Below, piece by piece: positions 1-5,789 of a DNA stretch of 5,789 nucleotides; position 1 is the stretch's first letter; every line of letters begins with the position of its first letter. The DNA lies in the NCBI GenBank assembly GCA_947441695.1, contig CANEUK010000096.1:1-5789 (forward strand), in the 5' to 3' direction. The notes under the pieces are model-generated. The model had not been told where the DNA came from. It ran no database searches and worked only from the letters and a program-made list of their open reading frames with translations. The DNA is from Rickettsiales bacterium. Lineage in GTDB: Bacteria > Pseudomonadota > Alphaproteobacteria > Rickettsiales > UBA1997. The translations under genes and the position numbers were made by a program.

Positions 1-144
1 AGCTTTTTTGACAAATCGCAAGCCATTTTAAACGCCGGCTGTGACTTGGTTTTGCATTGCAACGGCAATATGGCGGAAATGATGGAAATTAATTCGGCGC
101 TGCCAAATTTAACTGATGAGTTTTGGGAGAGATTTACTCGTTAA
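1..144 (+). CDS. nagZ: Beta-N-acetylhexosaminidase NagZ (GH3), C-terminal end only
   Basis: This is the last 47 residues of a reading frame already open at the window edge, ending in TAA. The segment AGCDLVLHCNGNMAEMM (residues 12-28 of the visible part) matches the C-terminal part of glycoside hydrolase family 3 NagZ proteins, where a 'GCD-x-V-L-x-CN' strand follows the catalytic barrel. The 'LHCNG...EM' form is the one I associate with alphaproteobacterial homologues. NagZ removes N-acetylglucosamine from anhydromuropeptides in the cytoplasm during cell-wall recycling. The catalytic residues lie upstream and cannot be checked. In related bacteria nagZ is commonly followed by scpA/scpB; here an ATPase gene starts 25 bp after the stop with no visible terminator, so read-through into it is possible. 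Confidence 0.8.
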   Translation, partial: SFFDKSQAILNAGCDLVLHCNGNMAEMMEINSALPNLTDEFWERFTR

Positions 145-169
145 AATTAAAAATAATAAATTTTAAAAA

Positions 170-1564
170 ATGAAATTCACTTTTAATAATGTTGGTTTGA
201 TTGATAATACCAAGTTAGAACTAGCTGATTTAACTATTATTTGCGGAGAGAATAACACGGGCAAAACCTATGCCACTTATTCGATTTATGGGTTTTATAA
301 AAACTGGAAATCTCACTCAAGAGAAGAACTGCATCTTGTTGCAAAGGAAGCTTTGAGAGAATCAAACGGTGTTCAAATTGATCTCAATAAAATTTTTTTA
401 GGAAAAATTAATGAATTACTAAAAAAAGCTTCGGAAAAATACTCAAAAAACTTAAATCAAATTTTTTCTTCAGGTGAGGAATTTTTTAAAAACTCAATTT
501 TTTTAGCTGAATTAGAAAAAGAGCCTTCAGAGTTAAACTTTACTAAGAATTATCTTGAAGAGATTTCCGATGCCAAGGGAAAGCCACTTGCTACAATCGA
601 GAAAAAAGAAAATTCTTCTATTTTGGAAATTCTAATAACCAGCAATGAACAACAAGATTTAGATTTAACATCGCGTATCGCCTATGCTACAGCGCAGATT
701 ATTTTCAAACCCTACTTTCCTGATATCTTCATTTCCAGTACCGAAAGAACTGGTGCAGCAATTTTTTCAAAGGATCTTAATTTCAATGAAGCCAGAGCTT
801 TAGAGGTTATAGCTCAACAAAAAGATAAAAAGACAAAAACTAAAAGCGATATTCCTTTTGGAATGAAGATGTTTAGAGGAATTTTTGAAAACAGATACCC
901 CCAACCAGTCGAAAATAACGTAGAATTTATTCGCCACATCGAAGATCTTGAAAAAGAATCAAGTCAAGTTTCAAAAGATTGCCCAGAAATAATTTTAGCT
1001 TTTGAAGAAGTTGTTGGAGGTAAATATAAATTAGTAAAAAACCTTGGGATCAGATTTTTTCCAAAAAAATCTGGAATAAAAAAAGGCTTCTCCATGCTTG
1101 AATCTTCAAGTGCAATAAGAGCTTTGCTTGATATTAATTTTTACTTGAAATGTGCAGCTGAAAAAGGCGATATACTAGTTATCGACGAGCCAGAACTTAA
1201 CTTACACCCAACCAATCAACGCGCATTTGCCCGCTTAATTGTGAGACTTGTTAATTACGGAATTAAAGTTTTTGTAACCACTCACAGCGATTATATTATT
1301 CAAGAGCTAAACATTTTGATAAAGCTAAGCGCCAAAACCGATCACACCAGAAAAGTGCAAGAAAAATATAAATATGAAGATGGTGAATTGCTTAACTATA
1401 AAAAGATAAAACTTTTTACTACGCTGCCGCCAAACAAAAGATCGAAAACCTACCAACTAAAAGAGTCTAAAATAACTCAAGACGAAGGAATTGAAGCCGA
1501 AACTTTTGATAAAAACATTCATGAATTAAACAAGATTCAAGAAATAATTGAATATGGCTTTTAG
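170..1564 (+). CDS. AAA/ABC-type ATPase, probable defence-module ATPase
   Basis: This 464-aa protein has the features of an SMC/OLD-like ABC ATPase. An N-terminal beta segment leads into a Walker A loop GENNTGKT (residues 26-33). A signature-like segment LESSSAIRALL (310-320) is followed by a hydrophobic Walker B strand ending in D339-E340, with the usual 'DEPELNLHP' context (339-347). A switch histidine lies in TTHSD (370-374). Residues 34-300 are a Lys/Glu-rich insertion containing 'SSTERTGAAIF', also common in this group. No Toprim or nuclease domain follows the ATPase core, so it is not a complete OLD nuclease; the C-terminal 90 residues are not recognised. Such ATPases often act as sensors or motors for a partner encoded next door, and here a nuclease-like gene starts 8 bp after the stop. 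The start is the first ATG, with no clear ribosome binding site. ATPase identity is secure; the defence role is inferred from architecture and pairing. Confidence 0.9.
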   Translation: MKFTFNNVGLIDNTKLELADLTIICGENNTGKTYATYSIYGFYKNWKSHSREELHLVAKEALRESNGVQIDLNKIFLGKINELLKKASEKYSKNLNQIFSSGEEFFKNSIFLAELEKEPSELNFTKNYLEEISDAKGKPLATIEKKENSSILEILITSNEQQDLDLTSRIAYATAQIIFKPYFPDIFISSTERTGAAIFSKDLNFNEARALEVIAQQKDKKTKTKSDIPFGMKMFRGIFENRYPQPVENNVEFIRHIEDLEKESSQVSKDCPEIILAFEEVVGGKYKLVKNLGIRFFPKKSGIKKGFSMLESSSAIRALLDINFYLKCAAEKGDILVIDEPELNLHPTNQRAFARLIVRLVNYGIKVFVTTHSDYIIQELNILIKLSAKTDHTRKVQEKYKYEDGELLNYKKIKLFTTLPPNKRSKTYQLKESKITQDEGIEAETFDKNIHELNKIQEIIEYGF

Positions 1565-1572
1565 CAACGATT

Positions 1573-2230
1573 ATGAATGAGCTTTTAAAAGAAATTCGTG
1601 ATATGTTGAGTGCTGAAATATTAGGTTCTAGCCCAGACTCCCATGTAATAATTCAAGAGAGTGAAAATAACCCAAAAGAGAATGAAGATTGTTTAAAAAA
1701 AATAACAATTTCGATTGATAAAGAATTTAAAGATTGGTTTGCGTTTAGCCCAGATGATTTTTTAAATGGAAAAAATAAGGGCAAAGTGAAGAAGCACTTC
1801 TTATTTCCTCTTCTAAGACACGATGGAGATTATCAAAAAACTTGTGACTGCGTTATAGCTCTATTGGATGGAGAAAATATTCTGCGACTGGTTTTTATCG
1901 AGATAAAAAATTCAACTGATCGAAACAAAAAAAATGCAAAAATTCAGCTGACAAATACTCATAATTTTTTTTGAACATGCTCTTGAATTAAAGCTAAAAC
2001 ATCTCGAATTAAGTTTTGATTGCGCAAATGGAGATGAAAAAAACAAACTAGAAAAACTTAAAATAAACCTCAAAAATCTATTTCGTAATAAAAAATGTGG
2101 ACTTGTGGTTATCACGGCAGATCAAAGAAAACCCTTAATCACCCAAAGTTCGGATGAGAAGAAGATAAGGATAATTTACAACGTCAGAAACGGTGATACA
2201 AAAAATTTAAAATCTTTAATTCCACTTTAA
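1573..2230 (+). pseudogene. PD-(D/E)XK nuclease-like partner gene, interrupted by a one-base frameshift
   Basis: The frame from the ATG at 1573 encodes 133 aa and stops at TGA 1972-1974. The reading continues in the next frame from GAA at 1973 for 85 more residues to TAA at 2228-2230. Removing one T from the run at 1965-1972 joins them into a 218-aa protein, '...THNFF-EHALELKLK...'. The first part has a likely PD-(D/E)XK core: D92 in KTCDCV, then a strand with E110-x-K112 in FIEIKNS, then Q125 and H130. The canonical proline before the aspartate is a cysteine. The C-terminal part is Lys-rich with a 'CGLVVITADQ' strand. The gene follows the ATPase by 8 bp and was probably co-transcribed with it. 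It could be a true pseudogene, a sequencing error, or a gene read by +1 slippage. The nuclease assignment rests on motif spacing only and is moderate; the broken-frame call is firm for the sequence as given. Confidence 0.75.
1965..1974 (+). other. T8 run followed by TGA: frameshift point
   Basis: Eight T residues (1965-1972) run into the in-frame stop TGA (1972-1974), read as AAT TTT TTT TGA. A ribosome with UUU in the P site could move +1 and still pair with UUU, giving GAA as the next codon and restoring the long frame. This resembles the prfB arrangement, in which a U-rich codon precedes UGA. Polymerase slippage or a base-calling error in the run would give the same pattern. Confidence 0.5.
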
Positions 2231-2404
2231 ATAGAATAACCAACTTCTTGCATAAAAACGACCTTCCTTCCGACATGAATTTTAAAGGCGCGAGCGCTAT
2301 TGTTTGAAAAAACCATTGAATTTAAAGTTTGCTTGAAATCTGGCTTAAGTTTGAATGTAAATTTTTGCTGATTTTGGCGTTTTTTTTTAAAAAAATTTTG
2401 ACAT
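2227..2404 (-). pseudogene. Possible small minus-strand gene or remnant, frameshifted (doubtful)
   Basis: On the minus strand an intact 29-codon frame (2316 to 2227) starts MVFSNNSARAF and ends EVGYSI. It stays open upstream to about 2395. If one T is removed from the minus-strand run of seven T (2389-2395), it joins an ATG at 2404-2402 (MSKFFKKK) and makes a 58-aa basic protein. Its TAA overlaps the TAA of the nuclease-like gene tail to tail. I do not recognise the product. An open stretch this long can arise by chance in such AT-rich DNA, so this is only a candidate for a decayed or mis-assembled small gene. Confidence 0.18.
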
Positions 2405-2426
2405 TAAAAAAACCTTAAACTTAAGT
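2398..2426 (+). promoter_or_regulatory. Candidate sigma-70-type promoter (weak)
   Basis: A perfect -35 hexamer TTGACA lies at 2398-2403. At a 17-bp spacing the -10 position reads TTAAGT (2421-2426), a poor match to TATAAT. The box is about 210 bp upstream of the gltP start. Without a good -10 the call is tentative, and chance A/T-rich matches are likely here. Confidence 0.25.
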
Positions 2427-2470
2427 AATTTTTTAAAAAAAATTGGGTTCTTCTTCTTAAAAAATAAATA

Positions 2471-2530
2471 CTTGATTCAAGTTATTTATCGATTTTGATT
2501 CTAAACTTTTAATCAAAGATTTGAATCAAG
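2471..2530. promoter_or_regulatory. Paired CTTGA-N-TCAAG palindromes upstream of gltP
   Basis: CTTGATTCAAG at 2471-2481 is a perfect 5+1+5 palindrome. A second copy at 2520-2530, TTTGAATCAAG, differs by one end base, with centres 49 bp apart. The two copies together form a 10-bp inverted repeat (2471-2480 with 2521-2530). Between them a smaller hairpin is possible, TTTGATT (2494-2500) with AATCAAA (2511-2517). The layout suits a dimeric regulator binding two sites, or a cruciform/RNA hairpin in the gltP leader. No regulator can be named. Confidence 0.3.
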
Positions 2531-2616
2531 GTCAAATTCCAAGAGCCTTTCTAAAATTCACATCAAATTACCACGCGCAATACAATCGAAATATCAACTT
2601 AAAAAAACTAATATCT

Positions 2617-3837
2617 ATGAAGCTTTGGCAACAAGTCCTAGTTGGACTTATTTTGGGCGTTATTTCTGGCGTTGTTTTGGGAGAAAAAGCTGTTGGTCTA
2701 AAAATTTTTGGCACTATTTTTATTAGCTTAATTAAAATGGTAATTGTGCCGCTGATATTTTTCGCACTTTTATCTGGAATTACCTCAATGCAAGGCGATA
2801 ATAACTTTACCAGAGTTGGTTTAAAAGGATTTGCCTCTTATATTTTAACAGCGGTTTTTGCTGTAATTATAGGTCTTAGCGCCGGAATTATTTTTCACCC
2901 CGGATTGGGAGTTGATCTTCACATGATTCTTGACTCAAACCAAACTCAATCTCCTTTAATTGCTAAAACCCCACCTTCAATTTCAGAATTTTTGATTGGC
3001 TTAATTCCAACCAATCCAATAAACGCAATGGCAACTGATAACTTTTTGCAAATCATAATTTTTTCAATTTTCACTGGAATTGTTATAAATATGATCGGAG
3101 ATAAAGCTAAACCTGTAAAAGAATTTATCGTTTCAGCTTCACAAATTTCGTTCAAAATGATTGAAATTATTATCAAGTTGGCGCCGCTAGGAGTTTTTGG
3201 ATTCATTTCTTGGATAGTTGGAACTCAAGGAATCGACATTTTGCAAGCCTTGGGAAAATTAATTGTAGCAGTTTTGGCAGCCTGCGCTTTTCAATATTTG
3301 GTTTTTGGATTAATGATTTTAATTTTTGCTCGTATTTCACCTTTGCCATTTTATCGCAAAATTTTATTCACTCAATCAATTGCCTTTGCAACCAGCAGCA
3401 GCAAAGCAACTCTTTCTACCGCAATTACTCAACTACAAGAAAAACTTGGAGTTTCTAAAACAAACTCAAACTTTTTGATGCCTCTTGGAGTTTGTATTAA
3501 CATGGACGGAACGGCAATTTATCTAGGAATTTGCGCGTTATTTTTCGCCCAATCTTATGGAATTGACCTAACCACTCAAAACTATTTCATGCTTATTCTC
3601 ACTTGCACGCTTGGTTCAATTGGAGCGGCCGGAATTCCAAGTGGATCAATCATTTTTATGAGCATGGTTTTAACTTCGGTTGGATTGCCAATTGAGGGAA
3701 TTGGAATAATTCTTGGAATCGACAGAATTTTAGACATGGTAAGAACCACCATTAACATAACTGGCGACAGCGCCATCACTTTAATTGTTGATAAAAGCGA
3801 AGGCGCTCTCGATGAAAAAACTTATTACTCAAAATAA
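2617..3837 (+). CDS. gltP: Glutamate/aspartate:cation symporter (DAACS family, GltP-like)
   Basis: A multi-pass inner-membrane protein of 406 aa, the normal size for the dicarboxylate/amino acid:cation symporter family. It shows the family's hallmarks in order: a serine-rich hairpin TSSSKAT (259-265), the cation-binding NMDGTA motif (295-300), a second hairpin with GIPSGS (339-344), and IDRILDMVRTTINITGD (368-384). The last aligns with the archaeal GltPh motif, so D373, R376, T377 and N380 correspond to GltPh D394, R397, T398 and N401, which bind acidic amino acids. The DMxRT form, rather than the SECRALTN form of DctA, favours glutamate/aspartate over C4-dicarboxylates. I chose the ATG at 2617 (MKLWQQVLVG); the frame extends to a TTG at 2521, but those 32 polar residues do not resemble the family. 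No clear Shine-Dalgarno is seen. The 3' end overlaps lolA by 26 bp. Confidence 0.93.
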   Translation: MKLWQQVLVGLILGVISGVVLGEKAVGLKIFGTIFISLIKMVIVPLIFFALLSGITSMQGDNNFTRVGLKGFASYILTAVFAVIIGLSAGIIFHPGLGVDLHMILDSNQTQSPLIAKTPPSISEFLIGLIPTNPINAMATDNFLQIIIFSIFTGIVINMIGDKAKPVKEFIVSASQISFKMIEIIIKLAPLGVFGFISWIVGTQGIDILQALGKLIVAVLAACAFQYLVFGLMILIFARISPLPFYRKILFTQSIAFATSSSKATLSTAITQLQEKLGVSKTNSNFLMPLGVCINMDGTAIYLGICALFFAQSYGIDLTTQNYFMLILTCTLGSIGAAGIPSGSIIFMSMVLTSVGLPIEGIGIILGIDRILDMVRTTINITGDSAITLIVDKSEGALDEKTYYSK

Positions 3838-4474
3838 ACTAAAATTTTTAAGAAAAAAAATAACCAACTACGTTAGAATTATACTTTGCGTAGTTGGTTA
3901 TTTTGCGTTTTTGCAGCAAGGTTTTGCGGCGTCGCCTTGGAAATCCTACGAATCAGATTTAAGTCAAATTGAACTTTACTTAAACAATATCAAAAACCTT
4001 TCAGCAAAATTTGTTCAAGAAACCTCTGATGGCAACATTGCGGAGGGGAAATTTTTCTTATCTCGTCCTGGAAAAATGCGAATTGAATATGAAACTAATC
4101 CAAAAATTTTAATTGCCGTCAACGGCGCAATACTTTCTTATTTTGATGTTGAGCTTGATGAAATTTCGCGCCTTAGCACCAACACAACTCCTGCATCTTT
4201 TTTGACTCGCCCCAACATTTCTTTTAACGCTAAAGACGTTGAAATTACCAATGTAACAAAATCTGCCAACCAAATAAAGGTTTCGGTTATGAAAAAAAAT
4301 CGCAAAGAAGCTGGAGAATTTAGCTTGATATTTGCAACCAATCCTTTGCGCTTTTCTAAAATGGAGGTGAAAAACGACTTAGAACAGATAATAAGCGTTA
4401 CTCTAAGCGAGATTGATTTTTTAAGCCCAATTCCTGACAAAATTTTTGTTTTAAAAAAAGCTGATAATTTTTAG
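3812..4474 (+). CDS. lolA: Outer-membrane lipoprotein carrier protein LolA
   Basis: LolA is the periplasmic chaperone that takes lipoproteins from the LolCDE transporter to the outer membrane. This 220-aa precursor has an N-terminal signal peptide: a long basic n-region (residues 1-19), a hydrophobic core about 21-34, and a cleavage site near GFA-A (39/40). The mature part shows the LolA pattern: 'LSAKFVQ' near 59, then G-x-F-x-L-SRPGKMRIEY, a strand 'ILIAVNGAILSYFD', and the alphaproteobacterial 'TTPASFLTRPNISF' segment. I chose ATG 3812 over TTG 3785 because it gives MKK at the start of the signal peptide and a weak AAGG lies 8 bp upstream. The start sits inside the end of gltP, and tolR follows after 23 bp. 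A strong inverted repeat lies in the signal-peptide codons, and the n-region is longer than usual. Confidence 0.9.
   Translation: MKKLITQNKLKFLRKKITNYVRIILCVVGYFAFLQQGFAASPWKSYESDLSQIELYLNNIKNLSAKFVQETSDGNIAEGKFFLSRPGKMRIEYETNPKILIAVNGAILSYFDVELDEISRLSTNTTPASFLTRPNISFNAKDVEITNVTKSANQIKVSVMKKNRKEAGEFSLIFATNPLRFSKMEVKNDLEQIISVTLSEIDFLSPIPDKIFVLKKADNF
3857..3904. repeat. 16-bp perfect inverted repeat (hairpin) at the gltP-lolA junction
   Basis: The arm 3857-3872 (AAAATAACCAACTACG) is perfectly complementary to 3889-3904 (CGTAGTTGGTTATTTT), with a 16-nt loop. It begins 20 bp after the gltP stop, and its 3' arm ends in TTATTTT, so it resembles a factor-independent terminator of gltP. Yet it lies wholly inside lolA codons for the signal peptide. 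If it forms in mRNA it could attenuate transcription into lolA-tolR-tolA or slow translation at secretion. The structure is certain from sequence; its function is inference. Confidence 0.6.
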
Positions 4475-4497
4475 TTTTTTAAAAAAAATTCAACAAA

Positions 4498-4917
4498 ATG
4501 GCTTTTCAATTAAACCAAAAAAATAACAAAAAACGCCACGTTATAAGCGACATCAACATTACTCCGTTTGTTGATGTTCTTTTGGTTTTGTTGATAATTT
4601 TTATGGTAGCATCTCCAATGATGACTAGCTCGGTAAATATCGATTTACCTAAAGGAGCAAACAATCCTTCAAGCGAAAAAACTCAACCAATTTCAATTTC
4701 AGTCAAATCTGATGGATCAATTTTTTTACAAGACGAAGCCATAAAACTAGCTCTTTTGTCGCCAAGATTGCTTGAAATTACTGGAAATAATTTGAGCAAC
4801 AAAATTTACATCAGAGCCGATAAAAATCTTGATTATGGTCGCGTAATGGAAGTGGTTAGAATTCTTAGTTTATCTGGGTTTACCCAAGTTGTTTTGGCAA
4901 CTGAATTATCACAATGA
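4498..4917 (+). CDS. tolR: Tol-Pal system protein TolR (ExbD/TolR family)
   Basis: This 139-aa protein has the usual length and layout of TolR: a short basic cytoplasmic tail (1-17), one transmembrane helix (about 24-41), and a periplasmic domain. The helix begins with DINITPFVDVLLVLLIIFMV, which holds the family's conserved membrane aspartate, D26, equivalent to E. coli TolR D23 and needed for proton-driven work with TolQ. The periplasmic part contains YIRADKNLDYGRVMEVV (about 103-119), the standard ExbD/TolR C-terminal motif. TolR works with TolQ and TolA in the inner membrane to drive Pal positioning and outer-membrane constriction at division. It could in principle be an ExbD, but the adjoining TolA-like gene argues for TolR. 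It follows lolA by 23 bp of A/T runs without a Shine-Dalgarno, and shares ATGA with tolA. tolQ is not beside it. Confidence 0.92.
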   Translation: MAFQLNQKNNKKRHVISDINITPFVDVLLVLLIIFMVASPMMTSSVNIDLPKGANNPSSEKTQPISISVKSDGSIFLQDEAIKLALLSPRLLEITGNNLSNKIYIRADKNLDYGRVMEVVRILSLSGFTQVVLATELSQ

Positions 4918-5789
4918 TTAAAAATCTTCTTTATTCGTTATTTCTACATTTTTTGTTGCTTTTAGTGATTTATGCCAGTTTCGAATCAAAAAATATTGAA
5001 GAAACAAAAACCAACGAAATTGCCGTAAGTTTAATAGCAATTTCTGGAAACGAAAATTCAAGTTCTGTAAAGCCAAATGCCGAAAAAAAACCCGATGAAA
5101 AAATTTCTAAGTCAAAAAAGGCAGACAAAAAAGAAGAAAAAGCCATAAAAGAATCAAATAAAAATCAGGCTACGCAAAAAACAAAAAAACTAGCACAACC
5201 AAAGCCACTAGCAAAATCAACTTCAAAGACAATTTCTAACGAAAAAACTCAAGAATTTAAACAAGAAGAAGAGGAAAAAAAAGAAGAAGAACAAAAAGAA
5301 AACAAGAAAACTTCTGAAGACAAGCAAACCAAGCAAGGCGAAGATGATAAAGAAAAATTATCAAAAGAAAAAGATTTAGACTCAAAGAAAAAATCCGAAA
5401 AAGAAAAAAGCGAAGAAAATTCTGCAACCAGCGAATCTAACGAATTGGCAAATAATTTAGAAAATCTTGATTTATCAATTCGCGAAAAATTAAACATTCA
5501 GTCGCAACTAAAAAGATGCTACGCACGCGCAATTGAAGAAAACAAACTTTCAATCAAATTTAAAATTTCAGTTAAAGTTAATTTAAGCGAAGACGGCTAT
5601 ATTGATTCTAATTTAGACGATTTGATTGACAAAAATCTTTATAATAACCCAAAAAACCCCAACTACAAAATTGCAATTGAAAACATACGCCGCGCCATTG
5701 ATTTATGTAGTCCGTTAAGAAATTTGCCACTAGATAAATATAATATTTGGAAAGAGGTGATATTTGAATTTGGTGAAGATGATTTGCTC
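4914..5789 (+). CDS. tolA: Tol-Pal system protein TolA, 3' end beyond window
   Basis: The frame is open from ATG 4914 to the window edge (292 codons, no stop). It has the three TolA parts. Residues 4-22 are one transmembrane helix with the S-x3-H pattern (S8, H12) used by TonB and TolA to couple to ExbB/TolQ-type motors. Residues about 48-175 are a low-complexity Lys/Glu/Ser-rich stalk that would span the periplasm. From about 182 a globular domain follows, 'LSIREKLNIQSQLKRCY' through 'LRNLPLDKYNIWKEV' (about 268-282), matching TolA domain III of alphaproteobacteria. C202 and C265 could form a disulfide. The visible end is probably within a few residues of the true C-terminus. TolA bridges TolQR to TolB/Pal; a tolB gene is expected just downstream. 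The start overlaps the tolR stop by 4 bp, suggesting translational coupling. Confidence 0.88.
   Translation, partial: MIKNLLYSLFLHFLLLLVIYASFESKNIEETKTNEIAVSLIAISGNENSSSVKPNAEKKPDEKISKSKKADKKEEKAIKESNKNQATQKTKKLAQPKPLAKSTSKTISNEKTQEFKQEEEEKKEEEQKENKKTSEDKQTKQGEDDKEKLSKEKDLDSKKKSEKEKSEENSATSESNELANNLENLDLSIREKLNIQSQLKRCYARAIEENKLSIKFKISVKVNLSEDGYIDSNLDDLIDKNLYNNPKNPNYKIAIENIRRAIDLCSPLRNLPLDKYNIWKEVIFEFGEDDLL

Larger units (their letters stand above)
2231..2616. other. AT-rich intergenic region upstream of gltP
   Basis: This gap of nearly 400 bp holds no convincing + strand gene; an open frame reaches back to a TTG at 2521 but looks like a chance extension of gltP. It contains long T and A runs around 2380-2399 and 2430-2448, a GC-richer patch near 2286-2297, a TTGACA box at 2398-2403, and paired palindromes at 2471-2481 and 2520-2530. 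A 9-bp inverted repeat, CTTAAGTTT (2344-2352) and AAACTTAAG (2417-2425), is also present. No tRNA or recognisable structured RNA was seen. It probably carries the promoter of the gltP-lolA-tolR-tolA series. Confidence 0.6.

Noticed and set aside
1972..1974. TGA read as tryptophan, as in some reduced alphaproteobacteria, to explain the broken nuclease-like gene
   Set aside because: Reading through TGA in the same frame does not give the sensible continuation, which is in the next frame. TGA also works as a normal stop for tolR, where it overlaps the tolA start.
1912..2115. 67-aa minus-strand open frame across the frameshift
   Set aside because: It is a Ser/Phe-rich antisense reading of Lys/Glu-rich coding sequence, with no recognisable motif.
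170..2230. Assignment of the pair to Septu, Gabija, PARIS or OLD
   Set aside because: No HNH, UvrD helicase or Toprim motif is visible, and I cannot run a profile search.
2235..2245. AATAACCAACT shared with the lolA hairpin arm (3859-3869)
   Set aside because: Eleven matching A/T-rich bases without the second arm can be chance; no evidence of a dispersed repeat within the window.
2521..2616. TTG start for GltP 32 codons upstream
   Set aside because: The added residues are polar and unlike the family N-terminus; MKLWQQVLVG at 2617 fits.
3210..3458. 82-aa + strand open frame inside gltP
   Set aside because: It lies entirely within the well-supported gltP gene in another frame and resembles no family.
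3785..3811. TTG start for LolA 9 codons upstream
   Set aside because: It adds residues that lie within the gltP 3' coding sequence and spoil the MKK signal-peptide start; ATG 3812 is better.
5249..5497. 82-aa minus-strand Ser/Phe-rich open frame opposite tolA
   Set aside because: It is the reverse reading of the AAA/GAA-rich tolA stalk, which yields TTT/TTC and few stops.

Overview
The window reads as a strongly AT-rich chromosome segment of an alphaproteobacterium. Evidence is a NagZ C-terminus carrying an 'LHCNG' motif typical of alphaproteobacterial homologues, a LolA of alphaproteobacterial type, and a tolR-tolA pair. The low GC content, a GltP-type amino-acid symporter and the near absence of Shine-Dalgarno sequences fit a host-associated or genome-reduced lineage such as Rickettsiales or Holosporales. 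That placement is inference; no marker gene here fixes it. All supported genes lie on the + strand.

Left region (1-144): the last 47 codons of nagZ, a peptidoglycan-recycling beta-N-acetylglucosaminidase.

Accessory region (170-2230): an AAA/ABC-type ATPase of 464 aa, then after 8 bp a small gene with a PD-(D/E)XK-nuclease-like core (D92, E110-x-K112). The second gene is interrupted by a one-base frameshift in a run of eight T. Joined across the shift it encodes 218 aa. The pair looks like a two-gene ATPase plus nuclease module of the kind found among phage-defence systems. I cannot assign it to a named system, and it is the best candidate here for something undescribed.

Intergenic region (2231-2616): very AT-rich, with a TTGACA box, two copies of a CTTGA-N-TCAAG-like palindrome, and a doubtful small minus-strand reading frame that may be a gene remnant.

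Envelope region (2617-5789): a closely packed series of gltP (glutamate/aspartate:cation symporter), lolA (periplasmic lipoprotein carrier), tolR and tolA. gltP and lolA overlap by 26 bp, lolA and tolR are 23 bp apart, and tolR and tolA share ATGA. tolA runs off the right edge. LolA delivers lipoproteins to the outer membrane, and TolR/TolA belong to the Tol-Pal machine linking the inner membrane to outer-membrane Pal. tolQ, usually just before tolR, is not in the window. A 16-bp perfect inverted repeat sits just after the gltP stop and inside the lolA signal-peptide coding sequence.
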